DNA of 6,416 bases from NCBI GenBank assembly GCA_020346205.1, contig CP070776.1, forward strand, positions 1,444,276-1,450,691, given 5' to 3'. The notes under the pieces were generated by a model. That model ran no database searches. It had not been told where the DNA came from and worked only from the letters and a program-made list of their open reading frames with translations. A program made the translations under genes and the position numbers. Within the stretch, counting starts at the first letter, position 1, and every line of letters begins with the position of its first letter. This DNA is from Deltaproteobacteria bacterium (GTDB lineage: Bacteria; Desulfobacterota; Desulfobulbia; Desulfobulbales; BM004). Below, piece by piece: positions 1-5,004 of the stretch.

Positions 1-79
1 CTTTTTTTTCAGTATCCATAATCTTCAGAATATATGCTCAAGCAACATACAGAGATAAAACTGCCCTCCCCTTTCCACC

Positions 80-400
80 TCATGCTTCAAGCTCTGCGGC
101 AAGCCAGTTAAGGTAGTCCCTTCCGCCCTTTATGATTGGAGTTGCAATTATTTCAGGGACCTCGTAAGGATGGATGCTTTTGATCTCTGCTTCCAACTCT
201 GAAAAAAGATCATCCCTGCTTTTAATAAGACAGAGGTATTCCTCGGCTGAATCCAATTTTCCCTGCCACTGAAAATAACTCATTACAGGTCCAATAATCT
301 GCACGCAGGCCGCAATGCGCTTTTCAACAAGAATTTTCGCAATCTTTTCAGCATCAGTTTTATGTTCAACTGTTGTTATAGCCTGTATATATTCTGTCAT
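80..400 (-). CDS. cutA: CutA1-type divalent-cation tolerance protein
   Basis: This encodes a 106-residue protein of the CutA1 family, small trimeric ferredoxin-like-fold cytoplasmic proteins linked to copper and other divalent-cation tolerance; their true biochemical role is still debated. Family hallmarks visible are the TTV strand near the N-terminus (9-11), AEKIAK (17-22), the RIAACVQI segment with Cys32, WQGKLD (45-50), EEYLCLIK (53-60) and the signature HPYEVPEI (77-84), followed by YLNWL near the end. The length matches the family. The frame is open upstream to a TTG at 478, but the ATG at 400 is preferred: GGAG lies 8 bases upstream of it, the protein then begins where CutA proteins normally begin, and the likely promoter lies inside the would-be extension. 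It is transcribed alone, divergently from the gene at 528. No obvious terminator hairpin follows the stop. Confidence 0.93.
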   Translation of the reverse strand: MTEYIQAITTVEHKTDAEKIAKILVEKRIAACVQIIGPVMSYFQWQGKLDSAEEYLCLIKSRDDLFSELEAEIKSIHPYEVPEIIATPIIKGGRDYLNWLAAELEA

Positions 401-408
401 GATTATAT

Positions 409-412
409 CTCC
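409..412 (-). promoter_or_regulatory. Ribosome binding site of cutA
   Basis: GGAG on the minus strand sits 8 bases before the ATG at 400. It decides the start in favour of 400 over the upstream in-frame ATG at 421 and TTG at 478, neither of which has a comparable Shine-Dalgarno sequence. Confidence 0.75.
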
Positions 413-451
413 GTTTTTCATGAAATATTTTTTATCTTTAAATGTCTGGGC

Positions 452-479
452 ATCATATATAATAAGCTGTACTTGCAAA
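452..479 (-). promoter_or_regulatory. Putative sigma70 promoter of cutA
   Basis: On the minus strand a -35-like TTTGCA (479-474, four of six consensus bases) and a -10-like TATGAT (457-452, five of six) are separated by 16 bases. Transcription would begin near 445, giving a leader of about 45 bases before the ATG at 400. The position is consistent with the chosen start, but the surroundings are AT-rich, so a chance match is possible. Confidence 0.45.
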
Positions 480-527
480 GCAGACCATAGTAAAAGTTGT
501 TAATATTTATTTTTTCGTAAAAATCTC

Positions 528-752
528 ATGGAATCAGTTACAGTCGAAAGCTATGCCGGATCATTGGCAGAGGAGCATCCTGTTCGCTTTCATTTAGGCA
601 GGAGAAAAATTGAAATCATATCCATTGAAAAACGCTGGCTGACACCTGATTGCAGATGTTTCAAAGTTTTAGGGGATGACGGCTGCATATATGTTCTGGA
701 ATATAACGGCGATATAGATTCATGGAGCCTTTTGACCATAAACAAACCTTAA
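528..752 (+). CDS. Small DUF6504-like conserved protein
   Basis: This is a 74-residue protein of unknown function. Its pattern resembles the DUF6504 family: an N-terminal VESYAG strand (6-11), P-x-R-F (18-21), a basic patch and short strand RRKIEIISIEKRW (25-37), a central Phe-Lys-Val strand, a DDG turn (50-52) with an aromatic strand after it, and W66 near the C-terminus. This looks like a small all-beta fold. There is no signal peptide or membrane segment. Cys42, Cys44 and Cys53 are present but do not form a classical metal motif. The ATG at 528 has no good Shine-Dalgarno sequence, yet the conserved VESYAG block begins only five residues in, so a later start is unlikely. Its last 31 bases overlap the next gene, implying co-transcription and probably translational coupling. 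The family name is from recalled pattern only; no function is claimed. Confidence 0.7.
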   Translation: MESVTVESYAGSLAEEHPVRFHLGRRKIEIISIEKRWLTPDCRCFKVLGDDGCIYVLEYNGDIDSWSLLTINKP

Positions 753-1021
753 GGCATCAGATCATTGAGCTGCTCAGTTCAGATGATTTAACCATTCGTG
801 ATCTTTCTCAAGCTTTAGGGATTCCAGAAAAAGAGGTTGTGGGGCACTTAAGCCATATAGAGAGAACCCTCCGCAACCTGGGTAAAAAACTTACTGAAAC
901 CCCTTATCAATGCCTTTCTTGCGGTTTTGTTTTTGATAAACGGACCCGTTTCTCTAAACCCGGTCGTTGTCCAAACTGCAGGAATTCGCATATAAAAACA
1001 GCAAGCTATAATATTAAGTAG
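722..1021 (+). CDS. Predicted HTH plus zinc-ribbon transcriptional regulator
   Basis: This 99-residue protein has two parts. Residues 8-57 form a compact helical winged-helix/HTH-like domain: a helix IIELLSS, then LTIRDLSQALGIPEKEVVGHLSHIERTL, the usual pattern of helix, turn and recognition helix. Residues 61-90 are a zinc ribbon with CLSC (64-67) and CPNC (83-86), enclosing FVFDKR and a basic linker. This architecture matches the group described as predicted transcriptional regulators with an HTH fused to a Zn-ribbon (COG3357). It would act as a cytoplasmic DNA-binding protein whose fold depends on zinc. Its start lies 31 bases inside the upstream gene without a clear Shine-Dalgarno, so it may be translated by coupling. 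A gap of 46 bases separates it from the cysteine-cluster gene. Targets and any ligand are unknown; autoregulation of this cluster is a guess. Confidence 0.8.
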   Translation: MEPFDHKQTLRHQIIELLSSDDLTIRDLSQALGIPEKEVVGHLSHIERTLRNLGKKLTETPYQCLSCGFVFDKRTRFSKPGRCPNCRNSHIKTASYNIK

Positions 1022-1067
1022 TATAACGTCAAATCAGTTGCCAATAGTTTCCAAAGAGTTTTCAACA

Positions 1068-1442
1068 ATGAATTACTGTAATTACTGCCCCGGTTATTGC
1101 TGCTACAGACTTGACGGTTCGGTCCTGTTAATTGATGCCGAGGATATAAATCGTCTTGCCCGTCATTTTTCAATAACAGACGGTGAAGTCCGTAAACGAT
1201 ATTTAGAGAACCGCTATACCTTCAAGGTGAAAGATGACGGCTCCTGTATATTTCAGGCCAGGGATAAAATGATAAAACGCTGTACTGTTCATACTGCAAG
1301 GCCCAAGCAGTGCAGAAAGTTCCCTTATAACAACCCATGTCCATACCTTGAGAGAGAGGACCTGCTGGCAGAAATACAACCCCGCCTGGAATCAAGCCTG
1401 AAGAAACACTGGCTGAAAAAATCTAGCCCAGAAAATCTCTGA
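1068..1442 (+). CDS. YkgJ-family CxxCxxCC cysteine-cluster protein
   Basis: This is a 124-residue soluble protein of the YkgJ/UPF0153 family, thought to bind a metal (zinc or an iron-sulfur cluster) through conserved cysteines; no reaction is established. The N-terminal cluster reads C4-x2-C7-x3-C11-C12, followed by Cys60 (in GSCIF), Cys72 (in KRCTVH), Cys82 (in the family-typical RPKQCRKFP) and Cys91, so eight cysteines are available. The first helix after the cluster has the usual LIDAEDINRLA form. The frame is open to a TTG at 1038, adding ten residues, but the ATG at 1068 is preferred because AAAGAG lies about 9 bases upstream and the cysteine cluster then begins at residue 4. It is followed after only 10 bases by the methyltransferase gene, so the two are probably on one transcript. 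Confidence 0.85.
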   Translation: MNYCNYCPGYCCYRLDGSVLLIDAEDINRLARHFSITDGEVRKRYLENRYTFKVKDDGSCIFQARDKMIKRCTVHTARPKQCRKFPYNNPCPYLEREDLLAEIQPRLESSLKKHWLKKSSPENL

Positions 1443-1452
1443 TTATATAACT

Positions 1453-2592
1453 ATGTTTACCTATCAGAAAAGCGGACGCTATTTTGCCCAGATAGGTGAA
1501 GGGCTGGAAGATCTTGGCAAAAAAGAACTTGAAAAACTCGGGGCGCGTGACATTAAACCGGCCTACAGGGGATTTTATTTTTCAGCTGATAAGGCTGCAC
1601 TCTACAGGCTCAATTACTGTTCAAAGTTTTTAAGCAGGATTTTAGCTCCCCTCATCCGCTTTGATTGCCATTCAGATAAGTATCTCTACAGGACAGCCAG
1701 CAAAATAAACTGGCAATCACTTATCAACCTGAAAAATACCTTTGCGGTTAAAGCAAATGTCTCTCACAGCAAGATCACTCACTCCCAGTTTGCCTCACTT
1801 CGTCTCAAGGATGCAATTGTTGACGCATTCAAAAATAAAACCGGCAAACGGCCCAATGTGGATACCAGGGAACCCGATGTTCTGTTCAACCTGCATATTC
1901 AGAACAATAAGGCCACCGTTTATCTTGACACTTCAGGGGCTTCCTTACACAAGAGAGGGTATCGTAAAGAAAGCATTACAGCTCCCATGCAGGAGATTGT
2001 TGCGGCGGCAATTGTCAGCTTAAGTGGTTGGGATGGCTCCAGGCCCCTGGTTGATCCCATGTGCGGATCAGGTACCCTGCTGTGCGAAGCAATGATGCAT
2101 TATTGCAGGATTCCCACAGGTTATTTACGAAAAAAATTTGGCTTTGAGGCGCTGCCTGATTTCGATGCCAAGACTTGGATTAAAGTGAAACGGGAGGCGG
2201 ATAGCCGTATCCGCAGTCTCCCCCCAGGACTTATCAGCGGCAGTGACAAGTCAGCTGAAGCTATTGCAGCAGCAAAGACAAACACAAAGTGTTTTACCCA
2301 AGGTAGCGGCATCACACTTTCAATAAAATCAATTCAGGATATCAAATCTCTAAAGGATTCTGTAATACTCTGCAACCCACCTTATGGGATGCGTCTTGAA
2401 ACAGATGAAAACATTAAACACTTCATGAAACTGTTTGGTGATTTTTTAAAACAGAGATGTAAAGGTTCGGACGCGTATATCTATTTTGGCAATCGTGAAT
2501 TAATAAAGAGTATCGGCCTTAAACCAACCTGGAGAAAAATTCTTATCAGTGGTGGTTTGGACGGACGCTTGGTTAAATATAGTGTGTATTGA
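1453..2592 (+). CDS. THUMP-domain RNA guanine-N2 methyltransferase, RlmL-N/YpsC type
   Basis: This 379-residue protein belongs to the class of S-adenosylmethionine-dependent RNA N2-guanine methyltransferases that includes Bacillus YpsC and the N-terminal half of E. coli RlmKL, which modifies G2445 of 23S rRNA. In order: an N-terminal ferredoxin-like region with YFAQIGEGLEDLGKKEL (10-26), a THUMP RNA-binding domain at roughly 50-165 ending in HKRGYR (166-171), then a Rossmann methyltransferase domain with SAM motif DPMCGSGT (201-208), GSD (263-265) and catalytic-type NPPYG (308-312). The length fits the single-domain family; the RlmK half of the E. coli fusion is absent. The ATG is only 10 bases after the previous stop and lacks a strong Shine-Dalgarno, suggesting coupling. 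The exact rRNA position modified is inferred by family only, so no gene symbol is given. Confidence 0.9.
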   Translation: MFTYQKSGRYFAQIGEGLEDLGKKELEKLGARDIKPAYRGFYFSADKAALYRLNYCSKFLSRILAPLIRFDCHSDKYLYRTASKINWQSLINLKNTFAVKANVSHSKITHSQFASLRLKDAIVDAFKNKTGKRPNVDTREPDVLFNLHIQNNKATVYLDTSGASLHKRGYRKESITAPMQEIVAAAIVSLSGWDGSRPLVDPMCGSGTLLCEAMMHYCRIPTGYLRKKFGFEALPDFDAKTWIKVKREADSRIRSLPPGLISGSDKSAEAIAAAKTNTKCFTQGSGITLSIKSIQDIKSLKDSVILCNPPYGMRLETDENIKHFMKLFGDFLKQRCKGSDAYIYFGNRELIKSIGLKPTWRKILISGGLDGRLVKYSVY

Positions 2593-2611
2593 TTTTCCTG
2601 GCTAAATACTA

Positions 2612-2636
2612 CTCAAAAAAATTTGCTTTCTTTGAG
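2612..2636 (+). repeat. Weak inverted repeat after the methyltransferase gene
   Basis: CTCAAA (2612-2617) and TTTGAG (2631-2636) are exact complements and can extend by a few A-T pairs past one mismatch. A run of T residues follows at about 2647-2652, ten bases downstream of the stem. It could contribute to ending the four-gene transcript, but the stem is weak and the T-run is not adjacent, so it is a poor intrinsic terminator. Confidence 0.25.
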
Positions 2637-2711
2637 AATGGGAATCTTTTTTGCCAATCTGTAGAAAAAAAACACAAAAAGTGAAAAAAACTTAGAAAAT
2701 AATTTTTTCCT

Positions 2712-2738
2712 TATTTTTTTTGAAAAAATATTTTATTA
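2712..2738 (+). terminator. All-A/T terminator-like hairpin
   Basis: TATTTTTT (2712-2719) and AAAAAATA (2723-2730) are perfectly complementary across a three-base TTG loop and are followed by TTTTATT. The geometry is that of an intrinsic terminator, but every pair is A-T, so the RNA stem would be unusually weak. Because the stem is nearly symmetric it could act in either direction. The region from about 2660 to 2765 is almost entirely A and T, so such hairpins arise easily by chance. Confidence 0.25.
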
Positions 2739-2740
2739 TC

Positions 2741-2768
2741 TTCTTCTAACATCTAAAATTTAGAAGGA
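2741..2768 (+). promoter_or_regulatory. Hairpin covering the PilZ gene ribosome binding site
   Basis: TTCTTCTAA (2741-2749) can pair with TTAGAAGGA (2760-2768) across a ten-base loop, with seven exact pairs, one G-U pair and a closing pair. The right arm contains the whole Shine-Dalgarno sequence AGAAGGA (2762-2768) of the gene starting at 2777, 8 bases upstream of its ATG. If it forms in the mRNA it would hide the ribosome binding site. A competing short palindrome, CTAAA-a-TTTAG (2753-2763), would leave GAAGG free, so two mutually exclusive folds are possible. Regulation is inferred from the sequence alone. Confidence 0.4.
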
Positions 2769-2776
2769 ATTTTTGT

Positions 2777-3154
2777 ATGCCCTCTGAGTCAGTTCAGAAT
2801 GAGAGAAGGAAGCATCAGCGCTTTGAAGTAAGCAGCCTTGCCATCGCAGTCCCTATTCAATCTACTTCCCAGGTAGCAAGAATTGTGAATATCAGTAAAG
2901 GCGGTATGGCAGTGCGTTATCTGGACCAGAACGATTGGTTGGGAAACGCAGATTCCATTGATATCCTTGTTGGCAGTAATTTTTTCATGACCAAGGTCCC
3001 AATTGAGAATATCCGTGATTTTAAAGTGGAAAATCACGTTTCCTTCAGTATCATCAATGAGCGTCAGTGCTGCCTGCAATTCGGCTCACTCTCTCCTGAA
3101 CAGGAATTGCTTCTTCAAGAATTCATAATGAAGCACACCGCCGGTAGCTCCTAG
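2777..3154 (+). CDS. Single-domain PilZ protein, probable c-di-GMP receptor
   Basis: This 125-residue cytoplasmic protein consists essentially of one PilZ domain. Both c-di-GMP-binding motifs are intact: RxxxR at R11-R15 within ERRKHQRFEV, and the (D/N)xSxxG motif as N38-I-S40-K-G-G43. Strands of the PilZ barrel follow, with a C-terminal amphipathic helix (SPEQELLLQEFIMKH, about 106-120). Stand-alone PilZ proteins bind c-di-GMP and pass the signal to a partner, often in motility, exopolysaccharide or surface attachment; no partner is encoded next to it here. The ATG at 2777 has a strong Shine-Dalgarno, AGAAGGA, 8 bases upstream, though it may be masked by a hairpin. It sits alone between two gaps of 184 and 142 bases, so it is probably monocistronic. 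The preceding gap shows a TTGAAA at 2720-2725 but no convincing -10 at the right spacing. Confidence 0.9.
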   Translation: MPSESVQNERRKHQRFEVSSLAIAVPIQSTSQVARIVNISKGGMAVRYLDQNDWLGNADSIDILVGSNFFMTKVPIENIRDFKVENHVSFSIINERQCCLQFGSLSPEQELLLQEFIMKHTAGSS

Positions 3155-3158
3155 TTCT

Positions 3159-3179
3159 CATTCCTCTATCCCATTCCTC
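3159..3179 (+). repeat. Short direct repeat CATTCCTC x2
   Basis: CATTCCTC occurs at 3159-3166 and again at 3172-3179, a 13-base period, just after the PilZ stop codon in a pyrimidine-rich stretch. It lies about 25 bases upstream of the putative coaX promoter. It might be a binding site or chance; nothing else in the sequence decides this. Confidence 0.25.
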
Positions 3180-3204
3180 AGTTTTTCCCAATCTATACAA
3201 AACC

Positions 3205-3233
3205 TTGCTTATAAACAGCAGTTCTAATATGAT
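3205..3233 (+). promoter_or_regulatory. Putative sigma70 promoter of coaX-ldcA
   Basis: A -35-like TTGCTT (3205-3210, three of six consensus bases, the TTG conserved) and a -10-like TATGAT (3228-3233, five of six) are separated by 17 bases, the optimal spacing. Transcription would start near 3240, giving a leader of about 57 bases before the coaX ATG. That leader contains TCATAT (3245-3250) and ATATGA (3262-3267) as an inverted repeat, and a 10-base palindrome CATATATATG (3257-3266). Confidence 0.5.
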
Positions 3234-3296
3234 TGTATTTATGCTCATATTAAATCCATATATATGAAATCATCTCTGTAAAGGTAGATAACGATC

Positions 3297-4067
3297 ATGC
3301 TTTTGGCAATAGATGTCGGCAACTCGCAGACCGTTTGCGGTGTATTCAGTAAAGACAAACTACTCTGTCACTGGCGCCTGAAAACCGACCGGCAGAAAAC
3401 CGCCGATGAACTGGCAGCCCGCTTTCTGTCACTTTTTAGTATGCAGAATATCCGGTTCAATGATATTGCAGGAGTTATAATTGCCAGTGTGGTTCCAACA
3501 CAACAGCAGGCCTGGCAGGAATTTTCCAAAAAATATACAAACTGTTCTCCCCTGCTGGTAAATGGCCAATCCATTACAACAGGGATAAAAATAGCAACTG
3601 ATAATCCGGACGAAGTCGGCGCCGACAGAATTGTCAACGCAGTAGCAGCATTCGAACAATTTGGCAAGAGCTGCATTATAGTTGACTTTGGTACAGCCAT
3701 AACCTTTGACTGTATATCTGCAAGTGGTGAGTACTTGGGTGGGGCCATCATGCCGGGTATGAGTATATCACTTGATGCCCTTGCCAGCCGCACCGCCAAA
3801 TTACCCAGGATTGATATTTCAACCCCGCCCCAAAAGGCAATTGGCTCAAACACTGTTGATGCCATAAAGTCGGGGCTGCTCTATGGCTATGGTGCCATGG
3901 TGGACGGTCTCACGAAAAGACTCTCTACAGAATTTCCTGAGCCTCCCCAGGTAATTGCCACCGGAGGCATGGCTGAACTGATAGCCGCATATACAGAATC
4001 CATCCAGATAGTAGATCCCATGTTGACCCTTAAAGGCTTGTATCTCCTGCATGAAAAAAACAGCTAA
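3297..4067 (+). CDS. coaX: Type III pantothenate kinase
   Basis: This 256-residue protein catalyses the ATP-dependent phosphorylation of pantothenate to 4'-phosphopantothenate, the first committed step of coenzyme A synthesis, in the cytoplasm. It is a member of the ASKHA (acetate and sugar kinase/Hsc70/actin) fold, unrelated to CoaA. Diagnostic motifs are the phosphate-binding DVGNSQT (6-12), the ASVVP strand (63-67), GADR (108-111) with the predicted catalytic base Asp110, the second phosphate motif DFGTAITFD (130-138), YLGGAIMPG, and a C-terminal ATGG element. Length is typical. The ATG at 3297 places the first strand (LLAIDVGN) immediately at the N-terminus, as in the family; AAAGG lies about 12 bases upstream, a slightly long spacing. 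Type III enzymes typically need a monovalent cation and resist CoA feedback inhibition. Its 3' end overlaps ldcA by 17 bases. No biotin ligase gene, a common neighbour of coaX, is adjacent. Confidence 0.95.
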   Translation: MLLAIDVGNSQTVCGVFSKDKLLCHWRLKTDRQKTADELAARFLSLFSMQNIRFNDIAGVIIASVVPTQQQAWQEFSKKYTNCSPLLVNGQSITTGIKIATDNPDEVGADRIVNAVAAFEQFGKSCIIVDFGTAITFDCISASGEYLGGAIMPGMSISLDALASRTAKLPRIDISTPPQKAIGSNTVDAIKSGLLYGYGAMVDGLTKRLSTEFPEPPQVIATGGMAELIAAYTESIQIVDPMLTLKGLYLLHEKNS

Positions 4068-4998
4068 GCAACCAGTGAAAAAAAAATCCCGCCAAATTAT
4101 TTTCCCAGCCCCAATAAAAAAAGGTGACACAATTGGTCTGGTTGCCCCTGCTGGTCCACTCATTAACAAAGACAACTTTACAGCAGGTGTAAGGATTCTT
4201 GAAAATAAAGGATTCAGGGTCAAGTACAATTGGCAGCTTTTAAAGGCCAAGGGTTATCTTGCAGGTTCTGATCATGCCAGGGCAGATGATTTCAACGGGC
4301 TATGGTCAGACCCTGAAGTTAAGGCACTGGTTGCAGCAAGGGGCGGATACGGCTGCCTGCGCATGCTTGATATGATAAACATGAGGCAGATCCGCAAAAA
4401 ACCCAAGATGCTTATCGGCTTCAGTGATCTCACCGTGCTTTTGTCTGCGTTCCATAAAAAAGCAGGGCTGGTGACCTACCACGGTCCTGTCGTCACAACT
4501 CTCACCAGTATTGATAAAAGATCGCAAACAAGTTTTTTCAATGTCCTTGCATCTGGTATACCTCCCCACATTAAGCCCGCTAAAGTCAAAGTTCTGAAAG
4601 AAGGAAAAGCCAAAGGTGTCTTGCTTGGGGGTAACCTTACAACTCTAGTTCACATGATAGCCACCCCTTATGAAATCCCATGGAATAATGCAATTTTGTT
4701 TCTTGAGGATATTGGCGAATCCCCCTACAGGCTCGACCGGTTTCTTACCCACCTGAGCCAGGCAAAAAGAATGAACAGGATAAGTGGCCTTATCTTGGGG
4801 ACATTCAGCGATGATGCCAGAAAAGAAAACAGAGCAATGCAAAGGACCGTGCACAACAGAATAGTTGAACTTCTTGAAGGTTATGACATTCCGGTTTGGG
4901 CAAATTTCCCGGTAGGACACAGTCGTCGCAACCTGACCCTGCCCATAGGCCTTGAAGCAGAAATGGATACAAGCAAAGGTATTTTACGGTTTACATAA
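4051..4998 (+). CDS. ldcA: LD-carboxypeptidase, peptidase family S66
   Basis: This 315-residue protein matches family S66, which contains the cytoplasmic murein LD-carboxypeptidase LdcA (removes the terminal D-Ala from tetrapeptides during peptidoglycan recycling) and the microcin C self-immunity peptidase MccF. The Ser-Glu-His catalytic triad can be placed: Ser125 in IGFSDLT, Glu219 in ILFLEDIGE and His290 in PVGHSRRNLTLPIG. The N-terminal domain carries the expected GDTIGLVAPAGP (25-36) and ARGGYGCLRMLD (96-107) motifs. The first 14 residues are a lysine-rich tail without a hydrophobic stretch, so there is no signal peptide and cytoplasmic location is expected. The start lies 17 bases inside coaX with no strong Shine-Dalgarno, suggesting translational coupling. 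Nothing nearby resembles a microcin cluster, so LdcA-type recycling is the likelier role, though sequence alone does not exclude an MccF-like activity. Confidence 0.9.
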   Translation: MKKTAKQPVKKKSRQIIFPAPIKKGDTIGLVAPAGPLINKDNFTAGVRILENKGFRVKYNWQLLKAKGYLAGSDHARADDFNGLWSDPEVKALVAARGGYGCLRMLDMINMRQIRKKPKMLIGFSDLTVLLSAFHKKAGLVTYHGPVVTTLTSIDKRSQTSFFNVLASGIPPHIKPAKVKVLKEGKAKGVLLGGNLTTLVHMIATPYEIPWNNAILFLEDIGESPYRLDRFLTHLSQAKRMNRISGLILGTFSDDARKENRAMQRTVHNRIVELLEGYDIPVWANFPVGHSRRNLTLPIGLEAEMDTSKGILRFT

Positions 4999-5004
4999 GA
5001 CCCT

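Noticed and set aside
1..19. Minus-strand ATG at 19 that could begin a gene running off the window
   Set aside because: Only six codons are visible, with a poor ribosome binding site; too little to support a gene.
401..478. N-terminal extension of cutA to a TTG at 478
   Set aside because: The extension is not typical of CutA, its starts lack a ribosome binding site, and the likely promoter lies within it; the ATG at 400 has GGAG at good spacing.
315..503. 62-residue plus-strand frame
   Set aside because: Antisense to cutA and its leader; no domain resemblance. The hydrophobic look arises from the reverse complement of coding sequence.
1038..1067. TTG start giving the cysteine-cluster protein ten more residues
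   Set aside because: The ATG at 1068 has AAAGAG about 9 bases upstream and puts the cysteine cluster at the usual N-terminal position.
2638..2664. Possible 8-residue leader peptide (MGIFFANL) before the PilZ gene
   Set aside because: No spaced Shine-Dalgarno and no regulatory codon pattern; short frames of this size are expected by chance.
2720..2749. Promoter for the PilZ gene from TTGAAA at 2720-2725
   Set aside because: At 17 or 18 bases spacing the -10 candidates are CTTCTA and TTCTAA, both poor matches.
3368..3865. 165-residue minus-strand frame inside coaX
   Set aside because: It lies opposite a well-supported coaX gene and has no recognisable motif.
3846..4250. 134-residue minus-strand frame spanning the coaX-ldcA junction
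   Set aside because: Antisense to two confidently identified genes, with no family signature.
4051..4998. Microcin C immunity (MccF) interpretation of the S66 peptidase
   Set aside because: No microcin biosynthesis or transport gene is nearby, and the gene is packed with coaX; LdcA is more likely, although MccF-like activity is not excluded.
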